DNA from: Iodidimonas nitroreducens
Lineage (GTDB): Bacteria; Pseudomonadota; Alphaproteobacteria; Sphingomonadales; Rhodothalassiaceae
Length of the DNA stretch: 64,000 bases
Reading direction: 5' to 3'
Assembly (NCBI GenBank): GCA_000710935.1
Contig: BAYV01000010.1
Location: 1-64,000, forward strand
Position 1 is the first letter of the stretch. Each line of letters begins with the position of its first letter. This document shows positions 17,798-26,772 of the stretch, one piece after another. The notes beneath the pieces were generated by a model. The model was not told the DNA's origin. It saw only the letters and a list, made by a program, of their open reading frames with translations, and did no database searches. A program made the translations under genes and the position numbers.

Positions 17798-19637
17798 TAA
17801 GGCTGCCAGCCAGAAACTGCTGCCGTGCTTTCGACCGGCTCAGTTTGCCCGATGAGGTGCGCGGCAAGGAACGCGGCTGCACCAGTTCGATCCGGCACTG
17901 CACGCCCGTAACGCTAAGAATCTGCTTTTTGATCTGTTCGACAAAAGCCTGACGTTCATGGCTTTCGCGCAAGCGGCATTGGACCAGAACGGTGGCGATT
18001 TCCAGATGATCGGGGCCGGGTAAAGACAAAGCGGCCACATCGCCACTACGTACCCCGGCCAATTGCTCCACCGCCCATTCGATATCCTGCGGCCAATGAT
18101 TGCGACCATTGATGATGATCATATCCTTGGCGCGACCAATCACATAAAGCGCGCCTTCGCCCATATAGCCCATATCGCCGGTATCGAGCCAGCCACTTTC
18201 CGATAAAACCGCCGCCGTGGTATCGGGATCGCCAAAATATTCGGTCATCACACTGGCGCCGCGCACATAGATACGGCCAATTTCGCGTTCATTCAAAACG
18301 GCGCCATCCTCATCGCGGATTTCAATGTCATATTCCGGCAAAGGAATGCCGCAATTAACGATCTCGCGATAGCGGGTGCCTTGGGATTCATGATGTTTGA
18401 GCGCCGCCCCCGCAGCCCCCCGCAGGGCCTCGGATGTGGCCTCAAAATGCCGGGCAACCCTGATGCTGCCGTCATATTCGCCCGACAACACCCGCTCATC
18501 GACCAGATCCACCTCCATCCCCCGGCCGATTGGCGCGAAGCTCACCGCAAGGGTGCATTCCGCAAGGCCATAGCTGGGCACGAAGGTAGTGGGCTTGAAT
18601 CCCGCCGGACCATAGATATCGGCAAAGCGGCGGATCACTTCAGGGCGGATCATATCGCCCCCGATCCCCGCCACCCGCCAGGCCGAGAGATCGAGTTCCT
18701 TCAGCTGATCATTGCCCACCCGCCGGGCGCAGATATCATAGCCAAAGCTGGGGCTATAGGTGATGGTGCCGCGATTGCGCGACATCAGGCCAAGCCATTG
18801 CATCGGCCGTCTGGCAAAATCTTCAGTGGCCAGAAAATCAACCGAAACCTGATTGGCAATCGGCGTGAGCAAGGTGCCCACAAGGCCCATATCATGGTAA
18901 AAAGGCAGCCACGAAATGCAGCGATCATCATCGATAAGCTGCACACCATCCCGGCCCTGGCCCGCACAATTGGCCATCAGGGCCTTATGGGTGATGGCAA
19001 TACCATGGGGAAAACGCGTGGAGCCGGAAGAATATTGCAAATAGGCAAGGCTACCCGCCATGGGCCGGATCGGCTGGCCATCGCTATCGGCAAAAGGCCC
19101 ATCCAGATCAACCGGCAAAGCATCGAAATCTTCATAAGAGCCACAGAATTTAAGGCCCAATCCGGCAGAAGCCGCTTTGCCGAAATCATCCATGGCATCA
19201 GGGCCGATGATGGCGCTGGCCCGGCAGCTTTCCATTTGGGTATGCAATTGGCTGATATAGCCATCCCGGCCGCCAAAAGACGTAGGCAAAGGCAAGGGCA
19301 CCGGCAGCACTGTGGCATATTGGCAGCCGAGAAAAAAGGCAACGAAATCAACATGGGTAACGGCGATCAAAGCCACCCGGTCACCCGGCGCAAATCCCAT
19401 CGCGATCAGCTTGCGGCCAATTTTTTCCGCCCGCACTCGCAAATCCGCATAGCGCGCCGAGACCAGAAGGTCCCCGCGTGCCGAATAAAAATTCACCCCG
19501 CGCGCGCCCAAGGCAGCATATTCCAAAGCATCGATCAGGGTCGGAAAATCACCAAAACGACGCGGAAGATCATCCTGCGTCGGGGTTGGCAATGCCTCTG
19601 TCGCGCCATGGGTTTCTTTTAAAGCCGTCAAATTCAA
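17781..19637 (-). CDS. Fatty acyl-AMP ligase (FadD/FAAL family)
   Basis: A 618-residue adenylate-forming enzyme that activates a fatty acid as acyl-AMP and can pass it to an acyl carrier protein. The P-loop motif AYLQYSSGSTRFPHG lies at 198-212, and the D-rich WLDTGDMGYM motif lies near 485. The YSSGSTRFP form, with an arginine after GST, is typical of FAAL/FadD-like ligases found with lipid and polyketide genes. Translation most likely begins at TTG 19637, with GAGG about seven bases upstream. It is the first gene of the arm that continues to the reductase, ACP and serine palmitoyltransferase, so loading that ACP is its probable job. Confidence 0.88.
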   Translation of the reverse strand: MNLTALKETHGATEALPTPTQDDLPRRFGDFPTLIDALEYAALGARGVNFYSARGDLLVSARYADLRVRAEKIGRKLIAMGFAPGDRVALIAVTHVDFVAFFLGCQYATVLPVPLPLPTSFGGRDGYISQLHTQMESCRASAIIGPDAMDDFGKAASAGLGLKFCGSYEDFDALPVDLDGPFADSDGQPIRPMAGSLAYLQYSSGSTRFPHGIAITHKALMANCAGQGRDGVQLIDDDRCISWLPFYHDMGLVGTLLTPIANQVSVDFLATEDFARRPMQWLGLMSRNRGTITYSPSFGYDICARRVGNDQLKELDLSAWRVAGIGGDMIRPEVIRRFADIYGPAGFKPTTFVPSYGLAECTLAVSFAPIGRGMEVDLVDERVLSGEYDGSIRVARHFEATSEALRGAAGAALKHHESQGTRYREIVNCGIPLPEYDIEIRDEDGAVLNEREIGRIYVRGASVMTEYFGDPDTTAAVLSESGWLDTGDMGYMGEGALYVIGRAKDMIIINGRNHWPQDIEWAVEQLAGVRSGDVAALSLPGPDHLEIATVLVQCRLRESHERQAFVEQIKKQILSVTGVQCRIELVQPRSLPRTSSGKLSRSKARQQFLAGSLIALAY

Positions 19638-19751
19638 TGAAAAGCCTCAGATTTGGATCATGATAAGGATAGAAAGGCCGGATCGATACATCTGTAAAAA
19701 ATCTGAAAGAAAGCAAACCGATCCTGCCCGATAGCAAGCTTGGCTTCCAAT

Positions 19752-19779
19752 CACTCTCATGGTCAAATACAAGAGAGTG
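19752..19779. promoter_or_regulatory. Inverted repeat in the divergent region before the aminotransferase gene
   Basis: CACTCTC (19752-19758) and GAGAGTG (19773-19779) are perfect complements separated by 14 bases. They lie between the acyl-AMP ligase start (minus) and the aminotransferase start (plus). This could be an operator or part of a leader hairpin; nothing else in the 216-base gap was recognised. Confidence 0.3.
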
Positions 19780-19853
19780 CAGATGATCCGCAAGCTTTTT
19801 GTCTGCCTACATCTTATTGATGAGGCCGCTTAAATGGGAAATATGACCAAAGC

Positions 19854-21068
19854 ATGACCAATCCACCGAATGACCAACGGAACAACGACCCATCCAATAA
19901 TCTGGATCTGGACAGGATCTACGCCGATATTGTGGGCTTGGAAAACCGGCTGCATTTCGATCATGCGGGATCATCGCTGATGCCGCGCCCGGTGGTGCAA
20001 TGCATGGTCGATCATCTGGAATTGGAATCAAGGCTTGGCGGCTATGTGGCACAGGAACGCAAAAGCGCCGCACTGGCCGAAAGCTATAGCCTGATTGCCC
20101 AACTGATCCATGCCCAGCCATCCGAGATCGCCTTCCTGCCCAGCGCCACCGATGCCTGGGGGCGGGCTTTTTACAGCCTGAAACTCGGGCCCGGCGATAA
20201 GGTCGTCACCGCCTTCAACGAATATTGCTCGAATTTCGTCAGCCTGCTTGATCGGCAGCGAAAATCGGGGATCGAGATCATCGTGATCGGCCCCGATGAG
20301 TCGGGCGATCTGGATTTGGCAGCGATGGAAGCGGCCCTTGATGATCGCGTGAAAGTGATCGCTATCAGCCATGTTCCCTCATCCTCGGGGCAGATCAATC
20401 CGGTTCATGAAGTGGGCCGGTTGGCCCGCCGCCAACAGATCCCCTTTTTGCTCGATGCCTGCCAATCGGTGGGGCAATTGCCCATCGATGTAGAGGCCAT
20501 CGGCTGCGATATGCTCACCGCCACCGGCCGCAAATTTTTGCGCGGCCCGCGGGGATGCGGATTTTTATATATCCGCAAAAGCCTGCAATCCCGGCTCGAA
20601 CCGGTGATGCTGACCAATCAGGCAGCTCTTTGGGTTTCCGCCCACAGCTATCAGCTTCGCACCGATGCACAGGTTATGGAAGCATGGGAGCGCAATGTGG
20701 CAGCCCAGCTTGGCTTGGCTGAGGCGGTTCGCTATTTGCTGAACATTGGCGTGGAAGCGGCATCGGATCGCAGCCAGATGTTGGCCCGCAAGCTGCGGAA
20801 AAAGCTGCACGACCTGCCTGGCATTCGCCTGACTGATCCGGGCCGCCAACATTCAGCGATCATCACCTGCCAGCATGATCGGTTGTCGCCTCAAGAGATC
20901 AAAGAGGCCCTTGAGCAGCGCAATATCGCCGTGCAGGTGGCATCGGTAATGCACACGCGCCTTGATCTGGAGGCCCGGGGGATTGAAAGCGCCCTGCGCC
21001 TATCGCCCCATTATATCAATCATGATGAAGATATCGGCCTTTTGTGCAAGGCTTTAGCCGCTTTATAA
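19854..21068 (+). CDS. Class V aminotransferase-fold PLP enzyme (cysteine desulfurase-like)
   Basis: A 404-residue fold-type I PLP protein of the class V (SufS/NifS, isopenicillin N epimerase) group. HFDHAGSSLMP lies at 34-44, the cofactor-binding DACQSVGQ at 201-208 and the PLP lysine K227 in TATGRKFLRGPRGCGFLYI. The last motif resembles the lyase branch that includes EgtE and selenocysteine lyase-like enzymes. I see no obvious catalytic-loop cysteine of the NifS type, so a true desulfurase role is unproven. It is divergent from the lipid arm and converges with an EamA transporter only 12 bases downstream. Confidence 0.75.
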   Translation: MTNPPNDQRNNDPSNNLDLDRIYADIVGLENRLHFDHAGSSLMPRPVVQCMVDHLELESRLGGYVAQERKSAALAESYSLIAQLIHAQPSEIAFLPSATDAWGRAFYSLKLGPGDKVVTAFNEYCSNFVSLLDRQRKSGIEIIVIGPDESGDLDLAAMEAALDDRVKVIAISHVPSSSGQINPVHEVGRLARRQQIPFLLDACQSVGQLPIDVEAIGCDMLTATGRKFLRGPRGCGFLYIRKSLQSRLEPVMLTNQAALWVSAHSYQLRTDAQVMEAWERNVAAQLGLAEAVRYLLNIGVEAASDRSQMLARKLRKKLHDLPGIRLTDPGRQHSAIITCQHDRLSPQEIKEALEQRNIAVQVASVMHTRLDLEARGIESALRLSPHYINHDEDIGLLCKALAAL

Positions 21069-21080
21069 TGCCGGCCCCGC

Positions 21081-22010
21081 TTATAAACTTTTGCGCAGGC
21101 GGCGTAATTGGCGGCGCTGCACATATTGGGTGAGCAAAATACCCGACAGGATGAGCAAAAGGCCAAAGCCCCGCAGCAGGCCGAAATCTTCCCCCAAAAT
21201 GAACACACCGAGCAGGCTGCCCACCACCGGCACCAGATAATTATTGAGCGCCACAAAGGTGGCCCCGATCCGCCCCAGCAAAATCACCAGCACCAGAACC
21301 GCCAGCGCCGAAGGCATCAGCCCCAGCCAGATCACTGCCAAAAGACTGCGGATATCAACATGCGATAGCTGCAAGGGATTATCGAAAACAAGGGCAAAGG
21401 GGATGATCATCACGGCGCTCACGATCATCACCCCGGCTGCGCTGGAAAAGCTCGACATCCGGCTGGCCTTGCGCAAAAGCAGGCTGGAAAAGCCATAGCC
21501 AAGGGCGGCTGTCAGCACTGCGATCCGCCCCAGAACAGGCCAAAGCCCGCCATCTAGATCAAGGGCCTCACTGCCCCCAACCAGAATGATCACCCCGATA
21601 AAACCCAGCAAAAGACCGAAAATCTTACCGCCGGTGATTTTTTCATCCCGTGTCATGAAATGCGCAAAAAACAGGGTGGAAAGGGGCGAAAAGGCCATCA
21701 AAATAGCGGCATCCGAGCTGTTGATATGGGTTTGCCCCCAGGCAATCAGGCTGAACGGGATGCTGGTGCCCACAGCGCCTGCCAAAATCAGCAGGCCCCA
21801 ATCCTTGCGATTATCCGGCAGGCGATGGCCCTTTATGCGGGCGATCAGGAAAAGAACGAGTGCGGCAATGCTGATGCGGCTGGCGGCAATGGCCAGCGGG
21901 CCAAAGCTGATCAGGGCAAATTCCACAAAAAAGAAAGACGACCCCCAAGACAGTGCAAGGAGCGCAAGCCCCATAAAATCAGCCGGTTTTGGGGCATTGA
22001 TCGGTTTCAC
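21081..22010 (-). CDS. EamA (DMT) family transporter
   Basis: A 309-residue membrane protein with about ten hydrophobic segments in two repeated EamA halves. The N-terminal half carries LALSWGSSFFFVEFAL, and the second half begins near residue 150. Members export amino acids or small metabolites across the inner membrane; substrate cannot be assigned. The start appears to be GTG at 22010. Its stop lies 12 bases from the stop of the convergent aminotransferase gene. Confidence 0.85.
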   Translation of the reverse strand: MKPINAPKPADFMGLALLALSWGSSFFFVEFALISFGPLAIAASRISIAALVLFLIARIKGHRLPDNRKDWGLLILAGAVGTSIPFSLIAWGQTHINSSDAAILMAFSPLSTLFFAHFMTRDEKITGGKIFGLLLGFIGVIILVGGSEALDLDGGLWPVLGRIAVLTAALGYGFSSLLLRKASRMSSFSSAAGVMIVSAVMIIPFALVFDNPLQLSHVDIRSLLAVIWLGLMPSALAVLVLVILLGRIGATFVALNNYLVPVVGSLLGVFILGEDFGLLRGFGLLLILSGILLTQYVQRRQLRRLRKSL

Positions 22011-22050
22011 GATAATCCATTTCTTGCTGATCTTGTCTTAAGGCCAATTT

Positions 22051-22782
22051 ATGCGCCATGCTGGGGCCATGAAACAGCGAATGACCATGCGGCCCGCCTC
22101 AGGCCGAACCGATCCCCGCGCCCAGCGCCCCTTAAAGCCCCAGCGCCCCTTAAAGCCAATGACGGCGGAAAGGCTGGAAAAGGCGGCCTATCATTATCTG
22201 GAACGCTTTGCCAGTTCCAGCGGCAATTTGAAGCGGGTGCTGGAAGGCAAGATCAGACGCCGCAATGATGATTTTGCCCCCTTGAGCGCAGAACAAGCGG
22301 GGTGGATCGATGATCTGGTGGAAAAATGCATTCGCCTTGAATTGATCGATGATGAAGCCTATGCCCGCGCCCGGGTGAATGGTTTGCGGCGGCAGGGGAA
22401 ATCTTCCCGCGCCATTCGCCAATGGCTCAAATCCCGCTTCATCCCTGATGATCTGATCGAACAGGCAATAGAGGAAGCCGATGCGGCGGGTTCCTTCTTG
22501 ATGGGAGACACAGATGATGATCTGCATCCCGATGCCGAGGCCGCCCTCACCCATGCCCGCAAAAAACGCCTTGGCCCCTGGAGGCGATCAGACAAAGAAA
22601 AGCCTGATAGAGAGCCAGAGGACAGGAAAGCGATGCTAAACCGCCGAAACAGGGAAGTTGCCTCTTTTGCCCGGGCCGGGTTCTCTTTTGATCTGGCGCA
22701 GAAAATCATCGATAGCCCCGATCAGGAAACGGCCCGATCGCGTTTATTGGGTGAACCATCTTTTCATGAGGATTTAGAATGA
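22051..22782 (+). CDS. recX: Regulatory protein RecX
   Basis: RecX inhibits RecA filament growth and activity. The 243-residue protein contains the three-helix repeats of the family: AERLEKAAYHYLERF near residue 39, then DDEAYARARVNGLRRQGKSSRAIRQWL around 107-133 and FARAGFSFDLAQKII at the C-terminus. The start at 22051 has AAGG seven bases upstream. The N-terminal extension contains a six-residue tandem repeat encoded by an 18-bp duplication. A hydrophilic insert (residues about 155-195) lengthens it compared with most RecX. The stop overlaps the next start as ATGA. recA is not in the window. Confidence 0.85.
   Translation: MRHAGAMKQRMTMRPASGRTDPRAQRPLKPQRPLKPMTAERLEKAAYHYLERFASSSGNLKRVLEGKIRRRNDDFAPLSAEQAGWIDDLVEKCIRLELIDDEAYARARVNGLRRQGKSSRAIRQWLKSRFIPDDLIEQAIEEADAAGSFLMGDTDDDLHPDAEAALTHARKKRLGPWRRSDKEKPDREPEDRKAMLNRRNREVASFARAGFSFDLAQKIIDSPDQETARSRLLGEPSFHEDLE
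22123..22157 (+). repeat. 18-bp tandem duplication inside recX
   Basis: The unit CAGCGCCCCTTAAAGCC(C) occurs at 22123-22140 and again at 22141-22157. It encodes two copies of QRPLKP in the poorly conserved N-terminal extension of RecX and keeps the frame. It looks like a recent slippage event. Confidence 0.85.
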
Positions 22783-23804
22783 CCCAAACCCAATGGCAGC
22801 TTGATGGCGGTCTTGGCCTTGATCATCTGGCGCAAAAGCCCTGCCACCCCATCGATCCCGGCCCTGATGAGGTGCGGGTGCGCATGACCGCGCTCAGCCT
22901 GAATTTTCGCGATACGCTGATCGTGCATGGCATGTATGGCGGCAAACAGCCTTTGCCCCTCACCCCCTTGTCCGATGGGGCGGGCGTGGTCGAGGCGGTG
23001 GGGGAAAATGTGCGCGATCTGAAAGTGGGAGATCGGGTGAGCGGCGTTTTTCATCAGGGCTGGCAGGCCGGTCCGCCTGATCGGGAGCGCCTGAGCCATG
23101 CTTTAGGGGCAGGGGAAACCCCCGGCCTTGCATCTTATTGGCGGGTGTTTCCGGCTTTGGGCCTTGTGAAAACGCCTGATTATCTCAGCGATCTGGAAGC
23201 CGCCACCCTGCCCTGTGCGGCCCTCACGGCCTGGGCGGCGCTGGTCGAGGATTGCCCGGCAAAACCGGGGGAATGCGTGCTGATCGAAGGCACCGGCGGA
23301 GTTTCGATCTTTGCGCTGCAAATCGCCCATGCCATGGGCCTGCGCACCCTTATCACCTCATCATCCGATGAAAAGCTCGAGCGCGCCAGGGCTTTGGGGG
23401 CCGATGAAACGATCAATTACAAAACCAACCCGCAATGGAGCAAAAACGTCCGCGATCTGACCGATGGCCGGGGCGTTGATCATGTGATCGAAGTGGGCGG
23501 CGCCGGAACGCTGGAACAGGCCCTGCGATCCATTCGGATCGGCGGGCGCATCGCCTCGATCGGGGTTTTGAGCGGGATCAAAACCGATTTGACCCTGCCC
23601 CTTTTATTCATGCAGCATGCGCATATCCAAGGCATCAGCGTGGGCAGCCGCGATATGCAGATCAATATGAACCGCTTTTTCAGCCATCATCAGATCAGGC
23701 CGGTTCTGGATGAACGCACATTCAGCTATCCTGAATTGCCCCAAAGCTATCAGCATATGATCAGCCGCAAACATTTTGGCAAAATCGCCATCAGCATCGA
23801 TTGA
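22779..23804 (+). CDS. Zinc-independent MDR oxidoreductase (quinone oxidoreductase-like)
   Basis: A 341-residue medium-chain dehydrogenase/reductase. The GroES-like N-terminal half carries LSLNFRDTLIVHGMYG, and the Rossmann NAD(P)-binding half has GTGGVSIFALQIA at 171-183. The catalytic zinc ligands of alcohol dehydrogenases are absent, as in quinone or enoyl reductases. It probably uses NADPH to reduce an alkenal or quinone-like substrate. It is translationally coupled to recX by a four-base overlap, though no functional link is obvious. Confidence 0.85.
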   Translation: MTQTQWQLDGGLGLDHLAQKPCHPIDPGPDEVRVRMTALSLNFRDTLIVHGMYGGKQPLPLTPLSDGAGVVEAVGENVRDLKVGDRVSGVFHQGWQAGPPDRERLSHALGAGETPGLASYWRVFPALGLVKTPDYLSDLEAATLPCAALTAWAALVEDCPAKPGECVLIEGTGGVSIFALQIAHAMGLRTLITSSSDEKLERARALGADETINYKTNPQWSKNVRDLTDGRGVDHVIEVGGAGTLEQALRSIRIGGRIASIGVLSGIKTDLTLPLLFMQHAHIQGISVGSRDMQINMNRFFSHHQIRPVLDERTFSYPELPQSYQHMISRKHFGKIAISID

Positions 23805-23933
23805 TCCCTCATTCTGTGTTCATTTCGCGCCGATTGCTCCACGGCCTTGAAAAGGACGCAAGGGGCCCTTAATGATTGCAATATCGCCGGGATGGCCATA
23901 AAGCCGGGGCGGTGATGGATCTGGAAGAATGAT

Positions 23934-25064
23934 ATGGCACGGCAGGATACCGAACTGAAAGCCCCGGAGCAGGACTTTCCCCTGAAAGAAGCGCGCGAGA
24001 TCGTCAAGGGTCTGGCGCGGCCAAAGCCCCTCATTTACTGGGTGGATTTTTTGTTCAGCGCCGGGCTTGGCTGGGCAGCCTTCATCTATGCCGTGATCGC
24101 CCCCAGCTTTAGCGCCGGGCAGTTTGCTGCTATTTTCATCGCCACCTTTGCCCTTTATCGGGCGGTGATCTTCATTCATGAACTGGCGCATTTAAAGCGC
24201 GGCACCTTTAAATTCTTTCGTCTGGCATGGAATATTCTGTGCGGCTTTCCCATGCTGGTGCCGGCCTATACCTATTCCGGCGTGCATACCGATCATCATC
24301 TGCGCAAGATTTACGGCACCCATGAAGATGGTGAATATGTGCCCTTTGCCACCGGCTCGGGGCTGAAGCTGATCGGCTATGTTTTGCTGTCGTTCTTTTT
24401 GCCGCTTTTATTTGTTGGGCGCTTTCTCATTCTCACCCCGATCAGCTATCTGCTGCCACCATTGCGGCGCTGGCTCTGGGCCCGCGCCTCATCGCTGACC
24501 ATTGATATGAGCTATGAACGCCCGCCGCCTGCCAAGCGCGATGATAAAAGCTGGGCCTGGCAGGAAGCCGCCACCATGCTCACCGCCATCGGCTTTACCA
24601 TCCTGTTTATCAACGGGATTTTGCCGCTGGCCGCCCTTGCCATCTGGTATGTGGTGACGGTTCTGGTGTTTTTGTTCAATTCCCTGCGCACCCTATGTGC
24701 CCATGCCTATCGCAATCCCGGCGATCAGCCCATGAGCACGGCCGAGGAATTTCTCGATAGCGTGAATGTGCCGGGCAATCCTTTATGGACCCCTTTATGG
24801 GCGCCGGTGGGGCTGCGCTATCATGCCACCCATCATCTGTTTCCATCTCTGCCCTATCATGCTCTGGGCGCGGCCCATCGCAAGCTGGTGGCCGAATTGC
24901 CCGATAATCGGCTTTATCTGAAGGCCAGCCGCAACAGCATGTTCGATGCCCTGAAACGAATCTGGGCCGAAGCCGAAGCGGCGAAAAAAAACCGCCGCAC
25001 ACCCATCAGCCCGGGGCCTTCTTCTCTCTCTTCATCTGATCCATCGTCATCCACGCCCGTCTGA
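23934..25064 (+). CDS. Membrane fatty-acid desaturase
   Basis: A 376-residue di-iron membrane enzyme of the FA_desaturase family. The three histidine boxes are HELAH (82-86), HTDHH (118-122) and HATHH (297-301), with hydrophobic segments around 40-75, 145-175 and 215-250. It would introduce a double bond into an acyl or sphingoid chain. GGAAG precedes the start. The last 59 bases overlap the 3' end of the convergent mocA gene, encoding a Ser/Pro-rich tail that is probably not conserved. Its distance of about 4 kb from the sphingolipid arm makes a sphingolipid substrate possible but unproven. Confidence 0.87.
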   Translation: MARQDTELKAPEQDFPLKEAREIVKGLARPKPLIYWVDFLFSAGLGWAAFIYAVIAPSFSAGQFAAIFIATFALYRAVIFIHELAHLKRGTFKFFRLAWNILCGFPMLVPAYTYSGVHTDHHLRKIYGTHEDGEYVPFATGSGLKLIGYVLLSFFLPLLFVGRFLILTPISYLLPPLRRWLWARASSLTIDMSYERPPPAKRDDKSWAWQEAATMLTAIGFTILFINGILPLAALAIWYVVTVLVFLFNSLRTLCAHAYRNPGDQPMSTAEEFLDSVNVPGNPLWTPLWAPVGLRYHATHHLFPSLPYHALGAAHRKLVAELPDNRLYLKASRNSMFDALKRIWAEAEAAKKNRRTPISPGPSSLSSSDPSSSTPV

Positions 25065-25674
25065 GGGCTTCGGGATCATCCACATCCCAATGAATGGCGG
25101 GATCATTCACCGCCACCTGCAATAGCGCATCGGGCTTGGAGCGAAGCAGCGCCCCCGCGCCATGGTCCCCTTCAAGGCGGCGGAGATCATCAAACATCGC
25201 CGCCCCGCACAGCACCGGATTGCCCGCGCCCCCGGCGGCCATCGGCCTTGCGGCGATGATCCCGGCAGTCTGCAACCCGGCCTTCGCCCTACAAAATCCA
25301 TTATAAACCGCCCGGATGGTGGCGGCCCGCACAAGCGGCATATCCCCCAGATGGATCATCAAACCGGGGCTATGTGCTGGCACAAGGGCCATGGCCGCAC
25401 GGATCGAGGTGGAAAGCCCCTGCCCATGATCGGGATTATCCACAATCTGCACGGGATAGGCCGCAAGGGCTGCCCGCACGCTTTCGGCTTCATGCCCCAC
25501 AATCACCCACACCGGGCCAATATCGGCTTCAAGGGCAGCCGCAACGCTATGTGCCAGCACCGGATGCCCGTGCAAATCCGCTAAAAGCTTGTTCGGCCCG
25601 CCCATGCGCCGGGACAGGCCCGCCGCCAGAATGGCGCAAGGAATTGGCCAAAGGTTTGGAGGATAATCGGCCAT
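25006..25674 (-). CDS. mocA: MobA-like nucleotidyltransferase (molybdenum cofactor cytidylyltransferase MocA type)
   Basis: A 222-residue NTP-transferase that attaches CMP (or GMP) to molybdopterin for molybdenum hydroxylases. The nucleotide-binding motif is AILAAGLSRRMGGPNK at 14-29, and the metal-binding region LGDMPLV follows near residue 107. The ATG at 25674 overlaps the stop of xdhC as TGATG, so the two are coupled; the longer frame to 25812 lies inside xdhC. Association with XdhC and CoxG points to a CO-dehydrogenase/xanthine-dehydrogenase-type enzyme that needs molybdopterin cytosine dinucleotide. The structural subunits are not in this window. Confidence 0.85.
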   Translation of the reverse strand: MADYPPNLWPIPCAILAAGLSRRMGGPNKLLADLHGHPVLAHSVAAALEADIGPVWVIVGHEAESVRAALAAYPVQIVDNPDHGQGLSTSIRAAMALVPAHSPGLMIHLGDMPLVRAATIRAVYNGFCRAKAGLQTAGIIAARPMAAGGAGNPVLCGAAMFDDLRRLEGDHGAGALLRSKPDALLQVAVNDPAIHWDVDDPEALRRAWMTMDQMKREKKAPG

Positions 25675-26768
25675 CAGGCGTCTTTTGGCCTTGGCGCGAA
25701 AGGAATCGGGTTCTCCGGGCCTGATCGCAGATATTGGGTCATCTGAGCCATGATGGAAATGGCGATTTCCGCCGGTGTTCGCGCCCCGATTGCAAGGCCA
25801 ACGGGCCCGCATATTCTTAAAAGTGTGTCATTCTTGCCAAAATCAGCAGAAAGTCGTTCCAATCGTGCTTTATGGGTCTTTCGGCTGCCTAGGGAACCGA
25901 TGTAAAAGACTTTTGAGTCGAGCGCCACCCTGAGCGCCGCATCGTCCAGTTTCGGATCGTGGGTCAGCGTAACCACAGCGGATCGTTCATCGGGGCGCTC
26001 GGCCAACAAAGCCTCATCAGGCCAGGCTTCCAAAAGCCGCACATCGCTAAAGCGGGCGCTGGTGGCAAAGGCCCCGCGCGGATCGATCACCGTCACATCA
26101 TAGCCCACAGCTTTTGCCATGGGGGCCAAAGCCTGGGCGATATGCACGGCACCAATCAGATAAAGCCGCAGGGCGGGTTGCTCGATCTGGAAAAACAGGC
26201 GTTCACCATCCTGTTCGATCAGCTGCGACCGGGCTGATTGCAGGGCCTGAACCAGCGCTGCACTGGATAAAAGTGGATCAGGATCGGATGGCGGCCCATC
26301 TGCCGGATCAAAGAACCATGATTTTTGCTGCCTGAGATCGATCAGCCGAACAAGACTGCGCCGGGCTTTTTTTGCCGCCAGCAGGGCCTTGGCCGCTTTG
26401 AAGCCATCGCTTTTCAGGGATAAAGGCTCGATAAAAATGGCGATCCGCCCGCCGCAGGCCAGCCCCACTTCAAAAGCGGTGGCATCGGCCACCCCGAATT
26501 CAACGATTTTCGGCACGCCGCTTTTCATCACATCAAGGGCATCAAGGATCACCGCCCCTTCCACACAGCCCCCCGATACCGAGCCTTCAAACGCTTCGTC
26601 ATCGCGAATGACAAGCTGGCTACCCACCGGGCGCGGGGCCGATCCCCATGTGGAAATCACCGTCGCCAGTGCCACGCCATGGTCCTGTTCCGCCCAAGCC
26701 ACCCCATGAACCAGCGGATCATCCGCCCCCCTACCGTGATCCGGCCCGAAATCATGCTGCGCTTTCAT
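25674..26768 (-). CDS. xdhC: XdhC family protein, molybdenum-cofactor insertion factor
   Basis: XdhC-type proteins bind sulfurated molybdenum cofactor and deliver it to molybdenum hydroxylases. The 364-residue form has an N-terminal XdhC/CoxI domain with STWGSAPRPVGSQLV (39-53) and GSVSGGCVEGAV (62-73), then a Rossmann-like C-terminal domain with YLIGAVHIAQALAP and IGSLGSRKTHKAR. The ATG at 26768 is four bases past the coxG stop. The frame continues upstream to 27017, but that part is only the complement of the coxG gene in another frame. It is the middle gene of coxG-xdhC-mocA. Confidence 0.88.
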   Translation of the reverse strand: MKAQHDFGPDHGRGADDPLVHGVAWAEQDHGVALATVISTWGSAPRPVGSQLVIRDDEAFEGSVSGGCVEGAVILDALDVMKSGVPKIVEFGVADATAFEVGLACGGRIAIFIEPLSLKSDGFKAAKALLAAKKARRSLVRLIDLRQQKSWFFDPADGPPSDPDPLLSSAALVQALQSARSQLIEQDGERLFFQIEQPALRLYLIGAVHIAQALAPMAKAVGYDVTVIDPRGAFATSARFSDVRLLEAWPDEALLAERPDERSAVVTLTHDPKLDDAALRVALDSKVFYIGSLGSRKTHKARLERLSADFGKNDTLLRICGPVGLAIGARTPAEIAISIMAQMTQYLRSGPENPIPFAPRPKDA

Positions 26769-26772
26769 GATC

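Noticed and set aside
18381-19622. 413-codon plus-strand frame opposite the acyl-AMP ligase
   Set aside because: It mirrors a well-supported FAAL gene, is histidine/arginine/glycine-biased and has no recognisable domain.
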